This document shows, piece by piece, positions 1 to 8,885 of a stretch of 50,249 bases of DNA; position 1 is the first letter of the stretch, and each line of letters begins with the position of its first letter. The notes beneath the pieces were generated by a model. It was given only the letters and a program-made list of their open reading frames with translations. It had not been told where the DNA came from and made no database searches. Source of the stretch: an uncultured Bryobacteraceae bacterium (GTDB lineage: Bacteria; Acidobacteriota; Terriglobia; Bryobacterales; Bryobacteraceae); NCBI GenBank assembly GCA_938027685.1, contig CALJAM010000034.1:1-50249 (forward strand), written 5' to 3'. A program made the position numbers and the translations under genes.

Positions 1-112
1 ATTCGCCGTCTCAATCCCTTCTTCATCAGGTCAGCGTTCCAACCGAGTCGCCTCGGAACTGCGCCGCCTCGCTCAGGTCTCAATCCCTTCTTCATCAGGT
101 CAGCGTTCCAAC
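1..112 (-). CRISPR. Leader-proximal end of a CRISPR array (2 repeats, 1 full spacer)
   Basis: Two identical 36-nt repeats lie at 8-43 and 77-112, both beginning GTCTCAATCCCTTC and ending CAGCGTTCCAAC on the plus strand. They enclose a 33-nt spacer (44-76); bases 1-7 are the end of the next spacer, so the array continues left out of the window. Both repeats are followed by C, so the true unit may be 37 nt. Read on the minus strand the repeat ends ATTGAGAC, which resembles the ATTGAAAC-type 8-nt crRNA handle of type I and III systems. The array is therefore probably transcribed leftward with its leader at the right. Sequences of this kind often go with type III systems, but no effector genes are in the window. 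The only Cas gene seen is cas6 at 47421-48395. Confidence 0.9.
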
Positions 113-354
113 CCCCTCCCCCCTCTCAACCCCTTTGAAATCAATGGGTTGGAAAGGCGGTTGACAAAAATTTTCCACAATCGACCACCTCTTGACAACT
201 CCTTTCTTTTCAGCAACTTCCCAGAGCCGCTGCCACCGCCCCAGCCCGCGCCCTCCAATCGCCGCCTTCACCACCTCCGCCCTCATGGCGCCTTCTATTC
301 AACCACACTTTCCGCCCGCCTGTCCAGACTCGCAAGCTTGCGCACCTGCCTTAC
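113..354 (-). promoter_or_regulatory. Probable CRISPR leader
   Basis: This gene-free stretch directly follows the last repeat on the side expected for the leader if the array is read on the minus strand. It holds an unusually AT-rich core for this GC-rich window (about 150-215, with runs such as CAAAAATTTTCC) and two copies of TTGACAA about 31 bp apart. I could not fix a convincing -35/-10 pair. Leader identity is inferred from position, composition and repeat polarity. Confidence 0.55.
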
Positions 355-397
355 CCCAAAAAAGCCGGGCCTCCCGGGCGCCCGCCCGGGAGGCCCT
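355..397 (-). terminator. Rho-independent terminator of the Oar-like gene
   Basis: A perfect 13-bp inverted repeat (368-380 with 385-397, loop of 4) is followed on the minus strand by GGC and a run of six T (355-360 region). It lies 27 bp after the stop codon of the Oar-like gene at 424-3462 and separates that gene from the CRISPR leader. Confidence 0.9.
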
Positions 398-423
398 CAA
401 GCCCGTAGGGGCTCTGCCGCCCC

Positions 424-3400
424 TCAGAAGTAAAAGTGAATGCCCAGCCGCGCCGTGCGCGGACCCTGGAAGGCGTTCGCCCACCCAAACCGCGGGTCCA
501 CACGCAGCTTCTGCTGCTGCATCAAGGCCTTGTAATCGAAGCCCTTGAAAACATCGGCCTCGTGCTCGAACTGGATCTGTCCGTCGTTGGAATGTACGTA
601 CTGCATGAACCGGCTGGTGACCGTGCTCTGATTGAACAGGTTGAACACCTCGAAGCCCACTCGCAAACGATATCGCTCGGGCAGGTTCCCCAGCCGGAAA
701 TCATGCGTCACCGCGAAGTCCGTGTTCGAGTAAACCGGCGTGCGCCCGTAGTCGCCTCGCCCGTTCACGTACATCGGCGTGGTGCTGATCACGTTGACTT
801 CCGTCGTCAAGGGCGTGCCGCTCATCACGAAGAACACCGGAGCGAACCGCGTCTCGCCCGCCTTCGTCCTCAGCGAGTACGAGCCGAAGAACTTCAACGC
901 GTGCGGACGATCGGTCGCCAGCCGTCCTTCGACCACCCGCCCCCGGGCGTCGTAGCTCATCCACGGCACGTCAAAGTAACGATTCACGTTCGGGCTCAGC
1001 CGTCCGTCCTCGTCCGAGCTGGCCAAGCCGCCGTAGTTGCCGTAGAGCCGGCTCAGCGTGTAACTCAGCTGGAAGGTGAAATTCCGGCTGAAGCGCTTGT
1101 CCAGGCGCAGCTCCATGGCATCGTAGACACGCTTGGCCTTCGGAGTCGTCGGGATTCCCGGCCCGAACGTCTTCGGATCCGCCGTAAGGCCGAACCCCGG
1201 GTTGGCGATATAGTACTTCTCGCCCGCCGGCGTCAGCACCCCCACGTCCTCGATCGTCCGATCCAGATTCTTGTGCGTGTACCGAGCGTTCAGTAGCAAC
1301 GTGTCCGTCAACGCCCACTCGATTCCAAAGTCGTAAACCCGCTCGCGCATCGGCTTCAGGTTGGGATCGATGGTGTTGTCGCTGGGATCGTTGGAGGGAA
1401 TCCGCCAGTCTACGGTCTCCCAGGCGCCCGGCCCGACCTTCGGGCTGATCGGCTTGATCTTGAAAAAGTCCGGGTCGTCCAGCGGGTACACCACGTCCAG
1501 CCACACGTCGCCCCCGAAGCTCCCGCGCGGCATCTCGTACTTCATCAGGTCGTAAAAGAGGCCGAAGCTGCCGTAGAGCTTGAACTTGGTGTTTCCCAAT
1601 ACATCCCAGGCAAAGCCCAACCGCGGCGCGATCTTGTCTCCGAAGCCGAACTCGATGGCCCGCGAAGGTATGTTCTCGGCCACCTTGAACGACGGCAAAT
1701 ACTCCCGCTCGGTGCGCAACCCTAGGTTCAGCCGCAGCCGCGGATGGACGTTCCAGCCGTCCTGCACATACAGGCTCATGTTATCGCTGGCTACGTCGCC
1801 TTGCGTGGCGAAGTAACGGTCGATGTAATAACCGTAGCGTCCCCGCATAGTGCCCGGCCGCGTAATCCCGGCCCGCGTGCGGTTCCAGTAAAGCAGAATG
1901 TAGCCGTCCGGCCAGGTGCCCGCCAGCGCATCGTTGTGCAGCCGGTTGATCTGGTAGCCCCACTTGAGGTTGTGCTGGCCGCGCGCGCTGAACAGGTAAT
2001 TGGCGTCGGCGTAAAGGTTCCAGCGGGTCTGGATGTCGCGCACCGTCTGCCGGTTATCCGGCGTGAAGTTGCCGATCGGCCCCTGCAGGTTCGGAGGAAC
2101 CGGCAAGGGCGTCCCGTCCGGATGCACCATATTGATGTTGGACGCCATGAAGCGATAGCGCGGCGTCCCCCGCGGGATGCCGTAATCCTTGTAATTGCGA
2201 TAGTTGTAACCGCCCCAGACGCTGATGAGGAACCTCGGAGTCACGTTGTAGTCCCCGCGCGCCGCGGTCGTGAAACCGGGCGTCCGGTTGCCGCGGTCGG
2301 CCCACGGCGACGCGGCCGTGTCCGTGCCCTGCTGCGTCGGCAACAGCCCGTTCACCTTGTACGGTGAATACACATAGGAAAAATAGGTCCGCAGCTTGTC
2401 CGCCGGCGCCCAGTCCAGCTTCCCCGTGAACCAGTCCTGGCGGTCGCGCCGCGTATAGGTGTTCTGGATGCGCTCCCGCAGGAAATACACCGGACGCTCA
2501 TATCTCCACACCGCCGGATAGTAACTCGCGAAGAACCACAGCTTGTCCTTGATAAACGGTCCCCCTAGGGCGAAGCCGGGATTGAGCAACCGGTAGCCGT
2601 CCTTGACGCCGCAACCGTTGGCCGGATCCAGCTGCTTGCAGTTGAAGTGGAAGTAACTGGCGCGGTTGTCGTTCAGCGGATCCAGCCGCAGCAACGGCCG
2701 CGCGGCGGCGTTCATCGAATCGTGCTCGAGATACAGCGAGGCCTGCCCGTGGAATTCGTTGCTCCCGCTGCGGATCACGGTCGCCACCACGCCGCCCGTG
2801 GCCCCGCCGTACTGCGCCTCGAAACCGCTGCTCTTGATCACCAGCTCGGAAAGAAACTCCACCGGAATCCGACTGTTGCGCGGCAAATCCCCGTGCTGTA
2901 AGTCGGTCACTTCGACTCCGTCGATGGTAAACACGTTCTCGGCGCCGCTGGCGCCGTCGATCTGGTAGCCGCCCTGCTTCGGTTCGCGTCGCGCGCCGGG
3001 CGCCAGCTCGATCAGGCTGTCGAAGGCGCGGCCCTTGGGCAGCCACTCGAAGAAGGCACGACTGACGTTGGCCTGGCTCGTGCTCTGCGAAACATCGACC
3101 AGAGCCGCCGCCGCCGTGATCGTGACGCTCTCCGTCACGGCGCCCACCTCCAACCGGAAGTCCACGGTCAACAGTCGGCCGACCTGCAAGGCGATGCCGG
3201 CCTGCTTGACCTGCCGGAACCCGCTGGCCGTCACCGTGATCGTGTACTCACCCGGAGGCAGTGCCGGAAAAATGTAGTTGCCTAGCGTGTCGGTCTCCAC
3301 CGCCAGTGTTCGAACCAGTGCGGGACCGCTGATCTCCACTCGCGCCTTGGGAACCGCAGCTCCCGACGGATCCGTCACTGTGCCGCGGATGCCGCCGGTG

Positions 3401-3462
3401 GTTTCCTGGGCTACCGCCGCAACGACTAACACGGCGAGCAGCAAAAACAAAATTCGCTTCAT
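424..3462 (-). CDS. Oar-like TonB-dependent outer-membrane protein (carboxypeptidase-regulatory-like N-terminus)
   Basis: A 1012-residue outer-membrane protein. Residues 1-18 are a signal peptide (MKRILFLLLAVLVVAAVAQ). Residues 20-110 form a carboxypeptidase-regulatory-like beta domain starting GGIRGTVTDPSGAAVPKARV. A plug-like domain follows (FTIDGVEVTDLQHGD, EAQYGGATGGVV), then a long beta barrel ending in a terminal Phe (GIHFYF), the usual barrel-assembly signal. In Acidobacteria and Bacteroidetes such proteins are thought to import large substrates such as oligosaccharides or peptides, or to act in surface adhesion; the substrate here is unknown. It is the shortest of the four in the window and is a single-gene unit closed by the terminator at 355-397. 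The start has GAGGACC just upstream and begins the signal peptide. Confidence 0.9.
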   Translation of the reverse strand: MKRILFLLLAVLVVAAVAQETTGGIRGTVTDPSGAAVPKARVEISGPALVRTLAVETDTLGNYIFPALPPGEYTITVTASGFRQVKQAGIALQVGRLLTVDFRLEVGAVTESVTITAAAALVDVSQSTSQANVSRAFFEWLPKGRAFDSLIELAPGARREPKQGGYQIDGASGAENVFTIDGVEVTDLQHGDLPRNSRIPVEFLSELVIKSSGFEAQYGGATGGVVATVIRSGSNEFHGQASLYLEHDSMNAAARPLLRLDPLNDNRASYFHFNCKQLDPANGCGVKDGYRLLNPGFALGGPFIKDKLWFFASYYPAVWRYERPVYFLRERIQNTYTRRDRQDWFTGKLDWAPADKLRTYFSYVYSPYKVNGLLPTQQGTDTAASPWADRGNRTPGFTTAARGDYNVTPRFLISVWGGYNYRNYKDYGIPRGTPRYRFMASNINMVHPDGTPLPVPPNLQGPIGNFTPDNRQTVRDIQTRWNLYADANYLFSARGQHNLKWGYQINRLHNDALAGTWPDGYILLYWNRTRAGITRPGTMRGRYGYYIDRYFATQGDVASDNMSLYVQDGWNVHPRLRLNLGLRTEREYLPSFKVAENIPSRAIEFGFGDKIAPRLGFAWDVLGNTKFKLYGSFGLFYDLMKYEMPRGSFGGDVWLDVVYPLDDPDFFKIKPISPKVGPGAWETVDWRIPSNDPSDNTIDPNLKPMRERVYDFGIEWALTDTLLLNARYTHKNLDRTIEDVGVLTPAGEKYYIANPGFGLTADPKTFGPGIPTTPKAKRVYDAMELRLDKRFSRNFTFQLSYTLSRLYGNYGGLASSDEDGRLSPNVNRYFDVPWMSYDARGRVVEGRLATDRPHALKFFGSYSLRTKAGETRFAPVFFVMSGTPLTTEVNVISTTPMYVNGRGDYGRTPVYSNTDFAVTHDFRLGNLPERYRLRVGFEVFNLFNQSTVTSRFMQYVHSNDGQIQFEHEADVFKGFDYKALMQQQKLRVDPRFGWANAFQGPRTARLGIHFYF

Positions 3463-3753
3463 AAGGTCCTCGTCCTCACTCGAAGGTTAGGGCTTTACGA
3501 GCCGCAAATTGGCTGATTCTACCAGCGTCCACGGGGACCCACCAAGGCGAAGCAGATTAAATTCTGTTCACCAGGCGCCCCTCTTCCACTACCCCCCTCC
3601 CTGCACGATCCCTGCCAACCAGGCATGGGCCTCTAAGCTCAAGTTCTGTCTCGGATTCCCTTTCCATCGCGGTCGGCGCAACTACCGTCCTCGGGAGAAC
3701 GGTTACCGTTTCCTGTAACGCAGCACGCTCCCCCCTCCGCAGTATGATCGCAT
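3463..3753. other. Divergent intergenic region
   Basis: This gap lies between the divergently transcribed Oar-like gene and the kinase gene and must hold both promoters. It is less GC-rich than the flanks (for example AGATTAAATTCTG near 3555). I see no clear promoter pair, no RNA gene and no credible small ORF. Confidence 0.5.
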
Positions 3754-4362
3754 TTGAGGCCCGTTCTCATCGGAATCGCCGGTCCTTCCTGCGCGGGCAA
3801 AAGCGAACTGGCCCGCCGGCTGGCCGCCGTGCTGCCCGCCCGGGTGCTCTCATTGGACCGCTACTATCGCGATCTCTCCCAGCTGAGCCCCGAAGACCGC
3901 GCGCGCTGGAACTTCGACGTGCCCGACGCGCTGGCTGCCGACGAGATTGCGCGCGATCTGGCGGCACTCGCCGCAGGCCGGCCCGCACTTGTCCCGTCTT
4001 ACGACTTCAGCCGGCATGTGCGCCGACCCGCACCTGAGAAGCTCGAGCCGGGCCCCTTCCTCATCGTCGAAGGCCTCTTCACGCTTTACTGGGACCCGGT
4101 CCGGCGGCTGCTCGATCTGAAAGTTTTCGTCGATGCGCCCGACCCGGTCTGCCTGGCGCGCCGGCTTGAACGCGACGTGCGCGAGCGCGGCCGCACCCCC
4201 GATTCCGTGCTCGAGCAGTACCAAAACACGGTCCGCCCCATGGCCGAGCGGTACGTCCTGCCGACCCGTGCGCATGCCGACCTGCTCCTGGACGGCGTAG
4301 CGCCGCCCGACCGGCTGCTCGAGCAGGTCCTGGCCGCGCTCCGCGAGCGCGGCCTGCGCTAG
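3754..4362 (+). CDS. Uridine kinase-like P-loop kinase
   Basis: A 202-residue cytosolic kinase of the uridine kinase/phosphoribulokinase type, expected to phosphorylate uridine or cytidine (pyrimidine salvage) or a related small substrate. The Walker A motif GPSCAGKS is at residues 10-17. A Walker B/substrate region is LSLDRYYRDLS, and later come the nucleoside-site-like NFDVPDAL and PSYDFSRH, then LIVEGLFTLY and FVDAPDPVCLARRLERDV. Length fits the family (about 200-215). The start is TTG: the nearby ATG at 3744 is in another frame, and no stronger start sits before the P-loop. There is no clear Shine-Dalgarno. It converges with the next gene, 18 bp away. Exact substrate is uncertain. Confidence 0.8.
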   Translation: MRPVLIGIAGPSCAGKSELARRLAAVLPARVLSLDRYYRDLSQLSPEDRARWNFDVPDALAADEIARDLAALAAGRPALVPSYDFSRHVRRPAPEKLEPGPFLIVEGLFTLYWDPVRRLLDLKVFVDAPDPVCLARRLERDVRERGRTPDSVLEQYQNTVRPMAERYVLPTRAHADLLLDGVAPPDRLLEQVLAALRERGLR

Positions 4363-4380
4363 CCCCCGCCAGCCCGATCC

Positions 4381-4902
4381 TCAGGGCAACGGCCCGAAAG
4401 TCTCGCGCAAGGCGCGCTCCAGCTCCTGCAACGACCCGCAGGAACGAATCCTCATCGCTCCCCGTGCATCCAGCTGAGCGCCGCCCAGCCGGTCCGCCCA
4501 ACCGCCCGCGCCCTCCAGCACGAAGATCGGCCGACCATGGATCCAGGCGAAGCACATCTCCGAGAGCGTGCCCGCCCCGCCTCCCAGCGCCACCACGAAA
4601 TCGCCGGCCAGCGCCGTGAGCACGTTCCGCGCATGCCCCATGCCCGTCGGCACCACCACCGTGCACCAGGGGTTGGCCTCTTCCAGTCGATGCGACGGCA
4701 CAATGCCGACCACCAAGCCGCCCGTCTCGCGCGCTCCGCGGCTGACCCCCTCCATGACCCCGCCTAACCCGCCGCACACCACCGTGATCCCGAGCCGCCC
4801 AAGAAGCCTGCCCAGCTCCTCCGCCATCCGGACCACGTGTTCCGGCGGACTGGAATCGCCAATCACGGCCGCTTGCAGAGGTCGGCGACGCGATCCTGTC
4901 AT
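4381..4902 (-). CDS. LOG/TIGR00725-like Rossmann protein
   Basis: A 173-residue single-domain Rossmann protein of the LOG (lysine decarboxylase-like) superfamily, TIGR00725 type. It shows the glycine-rich GGLGGVMEG (residues 44-52), GMGHARN (87-93) and GGGAGTLSE (107-115), the last matching the superfamily's PGGxGTxxE signature with Gly replacing Pro. Related LOG proteins are cytokinin-riboside phosphoribohydrolases; the TIGR00725 branch has no firm activity that I know of, so only nucleotide or ribosyl binding is inferred. The start ATG is preceded by GAGGCGAGAGCC. No operon partner is apparent. Confidence 0.8.
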   Translation of the reverse strand: MTGSRRRPLQAAVIGDSSPPEHVVRMAEELGRLLGRLGITVVCGGLGGVMEGVSRGARETGGLVVGIVPSHRLEEANPWCTVVVPTGMGHARNVLTALAGDFVVALGGGAGTLSEMCFAWIHGRPIFVLEGAGGWADRLGGAQLDARGAMRIRSCGSLQELERALRETFGPLP

Positions 4903-5269
4903 GGCTCTCGCCTCAGAGAGATTATCCCAGCAGGCGACTCTGGCGATGGCGGCGCAACGCTGAAGGGCTACGTGCGGCCCCGCACGGCAACCCCGTCGTC
5001 GACCTAAGCGCTCGGCCGGCGGGCATGCATCAAGCGCCGCGATCGATCGAGCTCGAAGCCCCGGAAGTCGCTCCCGGCCCCGGAGCTGCGCGGGCCGTCA
5101 CGACTCGACTCGACGTCTCCGCATCAGGCCGGACTCGACAGTGGGCGAGAATGCCGCGCTTTTCCCCGCCCGCATCCAGAAGCTGCGCGATCCTCGCCGG
5201 CCCCCGTCCGCTGCGCCCGAAAGCCACCTGCCCAAGCAGTCTTGCTCGATCGCTTCCGTACTCTGCGGT
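4903..5269. other. Gene-free stretch
   Basis: About 370 bp between the LOG-like gene and the end of the tRNA-modification gene. Only unconvincing overlapping ORFs are present. The AT-rich ATTATCCC near 4921 could be part of the LOG-like gene's promoter. I see no RNA gene, repeat or terminator with a T-run. Confidence 0.4.
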
Positions 5270-6208
5270 TCAGTGCCCCTCCGGCCCGGCCGCCCGTCGC
5301 AGTCGGTCGAGCACCGGGCTCCATTCCGCACTCTCGGGAGGCTGTTCGACCGCGATCCAGTCCCACCCTTCCGCGTCGAGAGCATGCAGCGTCTCGTAAA
5401 GGCGCGCCGCGTACGCGGCGGCATCGGCCGGCATTTGCACCGTGCGCGCCGCAGGAGCCCTTCTGCGGATCCACATGTAGGCGCCACGTCCCGGCGGCAG
5501 CAAGCCGTCCCTCACAACCACCAGCCGCGTCCGCGGACTGTAATGCCGCGGATGCAGGCCGGGCGAGGGATGAGGCAGGCCGTTCTCGATCCGCCCTGCC
5601 GTCTCCACCGGACCGATGACCTGCTCGATCTGCTCGCGCAGAATCATGCCCGGACGCAACAGGCGCGGCCGCCCGGCCAGCGAAAGCACCGTGGATTCCA
5701 AGCCCACCTGCGTCGGCCCGCCGTCCAACACCAGATCGACCGCATCCCCCAACGCACGCCGCACGTGATCAGCCGTCGTGGGCGAAAGCTGCGTGAAACG
5801 ATTCGCGCTGGGCGCCGCAATGGGAACTCCGGCCGCCCGGATCAGCTCCAGCGCCACGGGATGCGCGGGCACTCGCAAACCCACCGTATCCAGACCCGCA
5901 GTCACCGCCGGGGGAATGCACTCCCGCTTGGGCACAACCAGCGTCAGCGGCCCTGGCCAGAACCGCGCCGCCAACTCTTCCGCCTCCGGCGGCCACTCGC
6001 GCGCCAGCTCACGCGCCATCTCAACCGATTCCACGTGAACGATGAGGGGATGCGTGGGCGGACGCCCCTTCACCTCGAAGATGCGCCGCACCGCCGCGCC
6101 GTCAAGCGCATTGGCGCCCAAGCCGTAGACCGTCTCGGTAGGGAATGCCACCAGCCGGCCCGCGCGGATCAGTTCGGCCGCGCGCTCGATATCCTCGCGG
6201 GTAACCAT
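5270..6208 (-). CDS. L-threonylcarbamoyladenylate synthase (Sua5/YwlC type)
   Basis: A 312-residue enzyme that makes threonylcarbamoyl-AMP from threonine, bicarbonate and ATP, the first step of the t6A37 modification of ANN-decoding tRNAs. The N-terminal YrdC domain (about 1-205) contains PTETVYGLGANA (23-34), the KxR pair K47/R49, HPLIVH (53-58) and APSANRF. A C-terminal Sua5 domain (about 225-312) follows SPGLHPRHYSPRTRL, so this is the long Sua5/YwlC form rather than short TsaC. The open frame extends further upstream but overlaps prfB in another frame. ATG at 6208 begins the canonical domain only 8 bp after the prfB stop. Probably co-transcribed with prfB. Confidence 0.9.
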   Translation of the reverse strand: MVTREDIERAAELIRAGRLVAFPTETVYGLGANALDGAAVRRIFEVKGRPPTHPLIVHVESVEMARELAREWPPEAEELAARFWPGPLTLVVPKRECIPPAVTAGLDTVGLRVPAHPVALELIRAAGVPIAAPSANRFTQLSPTTADHVRRALGDAVDLVLDGGPTQVGLESTVLSLAGRPRLLRPGMILREQIEQVIGPVETAGRIENGLPHPSPGLHPRHYSPRTRLVVVRDGLLPPGRGAYMWIRRRAPAARTVQMPADAAAYAARLYETLHALDAEGWDWIAVEQPPESAEWSPVLDRLRRAAGPEGH

Positions 6209-6216
6209 CGCCGGCG

Positions 6217-7351
6217 TCAGTCGGGCAGATCGCGGTCCTCGCCCGCCAGCTTCCCCGTCTTGCGCCACACCAGGTAGGCGCGCATGAAGGGATCCAGATC
6301 GCCGTCCAGCACGCGATCCACGTCGCCCACCGCAAGGCGGGTACGCAGGTCCTTCACCATCCGATAGGGCGCCAGCACGTAACTGCGGATCTGGCTGCCG
6401 AAGTCGATGTCCGCCTTGCTTTCCTCTAGCTTGCGTTCCTCCTCGCGACGCTTGGCCAGCTCCAGCTCGTACAGCCGGGCCCGCAACTGCTTCATCGCCA
6501 TCTCCCGGTTCTTGTGCTGCGAGCGCTCGTTCTGGCACTGCACGGTGATGCCGGTCGGCAGATGGACGATGCGCACGGCCGAGTCCGTGCGGTTCACATG
6601 CTGGCCGCCGTGACCGCTGGCGCGGAAGGTGTCAATGCGCAGATCCTCAGGCCGGATCTCGATCTTGATCTCTTCATCCACCTGCGGGTAGACAAATACG
6701 CTGGCGAAGGACGTGTGCCGGCGCGCGTTGGCGTCGAAGGGCGAAATCCGCACCAGACGATGTACGCCGATCTCGGACTGAAGCAGCCCGTACGCGTACT
6801 CGCCGTTGATTTCGAAAGTAACCGACTTGATGCCCGCCACTTCGCCGTCCAGCCGGTCCGTGATCACCGCCTCGAACCCCTTACGCTCGGCCCATCGCAG
6901 GTACATGCGCAGCAACATCTCCGCCCAGTCCTGGCTCTCAGTGCCGCCGGCCCCGGGATGAATGGTCACGATGGCGCTGCGGTGGTCGTTCTCGCCCGAA
7001 AGCAGCATCCGCGTCTCCAGCTCCTGAAGACGCGTCGAAAGGCTCCGCATCTCCTGACGGAGGTCCGCACCCACGTCCTCGCCCTCCCGCCCCAGCTCGA
7101 TCAGGGTCTCCAGGTCCGACAGCGCCCGGGCGATTTCCTGGTCCTCGGCGATATCCTCCTCCAACCTCTTCCGCTCGCGGAGAATTTTTTGACTGCGTTC
7201 GGGCTCGTTCCAGAAATCCGGTGCGGCGATCTGCCGCTCAAGTTCAGCTAGGCGTGCCTTCTTGGCAGGAACGTCAAAGATAGCCCCGCACAGCTTCTGC
7301 CTGCTGGCGGAGCGCCTCGTATTCCCTCTCCAGTTCTTCCAGAATCGTCAT
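6217..7351 (-). CDS. prfB: Peptide chain release factor 2, with programmed +1 frameshift
   Basis: RF2 reads UAA and UGA and triggers peptide release on the ribosome. A 25-codon zero-frame segment runs from ATG at 7351 through the CTT at 7279-7277 and ends at TGA (7276-7274). Skipping one T continues with GAC into the 352-codon main frame (7275-6217), giving about 377 residues. The main frame carries the UGA/UAA-recognition tripeptide SPF in RISPFDANARR and the catalytic GGQ in GHGGQHVNR. Without the shift the protein would lack its N-terminus. RF2 thus autoregulates: low RF2 makes the ribosome pause at UGA and shift. It sits in a minus-strand run with the 62-residue gene upstream and the t6A gene downstream. 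The C-terminus is slightly longer than in E. coli RF2. Confidence 0.95.
7273..7291 (-). promoter_or_regulatory. prfB programmed +1 frameshift site
   Basis: On the minus strand the sequence is GCGGGGC-TAT-CTT-TGA-C. The slippery CTT is codon 25 and TGA is codon 26, exactly as in the classic prfB site. The internal Shine-Dalgarno is the G-rich CGGGGC three bases before CTT. Confidence 0.93.
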
Positions 7352-7436
7352 GTTCGCAGAAACGGAACCTACACCACGATTGTAACGCAGGGCCGCCCCG
7401 CGCCCGCGCTCTCCCCACTCGCTCCCTCTGCCGCGC

Positions 7437-7625
7437 TCAACGCGCCAGCCTTTCCAGGAGCCGGTTCACCATCTCGAGCCTGCGACGCAGTTGGTCACGC
7501 ACTTCGCAGGTACGCGTGCGGTGAATTTCCGCCGGAAGTTCGGCTCGCTCCCGCTCGAGTAACTCCACGATCAGGTCCAGCTCTTCCCGGTCGAACACCG
7601 GGACCGGCCGTACGGCCGCCCCCAT
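7437..7625 (-). CDS. Small hypothetical protein (62 aa)
   Basis: A 62-residue, highly charged, mostly helical protein with no signal peptide or membrane segment. The C-terminal half is rich in Arg and Leu (RDQLRRRLEMVNRLLERLAR) and could form an amphipathic helix or coiled coil. A near-ideal GGAGGTGAGCC precedes the ATG. That, and the coding-like composition between the phosphoesterase and prfB, argue that the gene is real. I do not recognise a family. It is 85 bp upstream of prfB and 78 bp downstream of the phosphoesterase. Confidence 0.7.
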   Translation of the reverse strand: MGAAVRPVPVFDREELDLIVELLERERAELPAEIHRTRTCEVRDQLRRRLEMVNRLLERLAR

Positions 7626-7703
7626 GGCTCACCTCCGACCTCTTTCAGCTTCAAATGTAGCACCAGGCCGCAGGCCGGAAAAGCCGCTTCCGCTTGCCGG
7701 ATC

Positions 7704-8306
7704 TCAAAGCACCGACAGTTCCACCAACCGCCCGCGCCTGCCCACGTTGTAAGCCTGGGTCTTTCCCAGTCGGACCGCCATCCCCTCGGCCTCGTGAATA
7801 TGCCCGCAGAAAAGGTAGGCCGGCTGCCTCCGCTCCACGAACTCCCGCAGCGACCGGCTGCCCGCGTGCACCCCGTCGCGAATCCGATCGAGCGCGGTGT
7901 TCCACGGAGGACAATGACAGATCAGCGCCAGCGGCTCCAGACCGGCGAACTTCTCCAGCCGCCGCGCGATCTCCTCCTCACTGTATTCGCCGGGCGTGTT
8001 GAAGGGCGTCGGATTCGAGTAACCCAGTCCCGCAACGTGGTAACCGCCCGCCTGGAAGCTGCGCCCGTGCAGGTCGTTGAGACCCCATCGCCTGGCGAAA
8101 CTCGCGATCGTCTCGGCGGATTCGTGATTGCCGGGCAGCACCCAAACCCGCTCGGCCCGTTGCGCCAGCAGGCGCCCAAGCCGCTCGAGCCCGTGCCCCC
8201 AACTCGTCAGATCGCCTGCCGCCACGTAGTAATCGGCCTCTATGGCCAACAGACGTTCCAGCGCACGTTCGTCGCCGTGGATGTCGGAGAAAACCAGAAG
8301 CTTCAT
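7704..8306 (-). CDS. Calcineurin-like metallophosphoesterase
   Basis: A 200-residue cytosolic phosphoesterase with the complete dinuclear-metal motif set: D8 and H10 (SDIHGD), D32 (GDLTSWG), N60 and H61 (GNHE), H131 (ICHCPP), H169 and H171 (GHIH). The family hydrolyses phosphomono- or diesters; short stand-alone members like this are often assigned to 3',5'-cyclic nucleotide or other nucleotide phosphodiesters, but the substrate cannot be told. It starts 39 bp after the last gene of the T6SS operon on the same strand and may be read through from it, though nothing ties it to secretion. Confidence 0.85.
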   Translation of the reverse strand: MKLLVFSDIHGDERALERLLAIEADYYVAAGDLTSWGHGLERLGRLLAQRAERVWVLPGNHESAETIASFARRWGLNDLHGRSFQAGGYHVAGLGYSNPTPFNTPGEYSEEEIARRLEKFAGLEPLALICHCPPWNTALDRIRDGVHAGSRSLREFVERRQPAYLFCGHIHEAEGMAVRLGKTQAYNVGRRGRLVELSVL

Positions 8307-8345
8307 ACGTCGCGGAGTCGGCGCCGGGCCGCCCCTCGGCCCCGG

Positions 8346-8885
8346 TCACCTCTCGACCAACACTCGCAGATTAGCGACCCTGGACTCGGCGCGCAACTCC
8401 ACCTGGTGGCGCACGGCGTCGACCGGCAGCCGCCACAACTCCACGCCGCCGATCTCTTGCCTCTCGGCGTCCGGCACCGCTGAAGACGGCACCACACCCA
8501 GCACGAAAGCCACCCGCTCGAACACGGCCTCCCGCGGCTCGCGGCGGGGAGGCAAAGCCGTCGTAGGGGCGAGCGGCAATGGCAGCCTCAGCATCACCTT
8601 CTCAGTAGCGCCGGCTTCCAGCCGCTTAGCGTGAGCGCGCGGAGGCACGCTGTAACTGACGCCGCGGGGTACGGGTCGCAGTGCGCTCCGAAGCAGCACC
8701 AGGCCGTCGGGCGCCAGCTCGACAAGAGGCCGGCCAGCTTCCGCCACCGCCCCGTCGCGCGTCACCCGGATGCTGACATTGATCAAGAAGAACGGCTCGC
8801 GTGCGCCGTTGCTCACCACGTATTCGATCTCGAGATTCTCGGCCGTCGTCCGAAAGGCCGCGGCCATCGTCACCGGATAAGCCAT
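8346..8885 (-). CDS. Uncharacterised protein downstream of the PAAR effector; candidate immunity protein
   Basis: A 179-residue protein I do not recognise. It is beta-rich in appearance (LEIEYVVSNG, PFFLINVSIRV, ATEKVMLRLPLPL) and ends LRVLVER. The open frame can be extended to 8984, but AGGAGG nine bases before the ATG at 8885 strongly favours the shorter start, giving a protein without a signal peptide. It is the last gene of the T6SS operon, immediately after the PAAR-metalloprotease gene, where cognate immunity genes usually lie. A cytosolic inhibitor would suit a protease acting in the cytoplasm. The immunity role is inference from position only; an adaptor or unrelated function is possible. 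Confidence 0.6.
   Translation of the reverse strand: MAYPVTMAAAFRTTAENLEIEYVVSNGAREPFFLINVSIRVTRDGAVAEAGRPLVELAPDGLVLLRSALRPVPRGVSYSVPPRAHAKRLEAGATEKVMLRLPLPLAPTTALPPRREPREAVFERVAFVLGVVPSSAVPDAERQEIGGVELWRLPVDAVRHQVELRAESRVANLRVLVER

Noticed and set aside
6209..6538. N-terminal extension of the Sua5/YwlC frame
   Set aside because: It overlaps the C-terminal coding part of prfB in another frame and reads as shadow sequence; the canonical domain begins at 6208.
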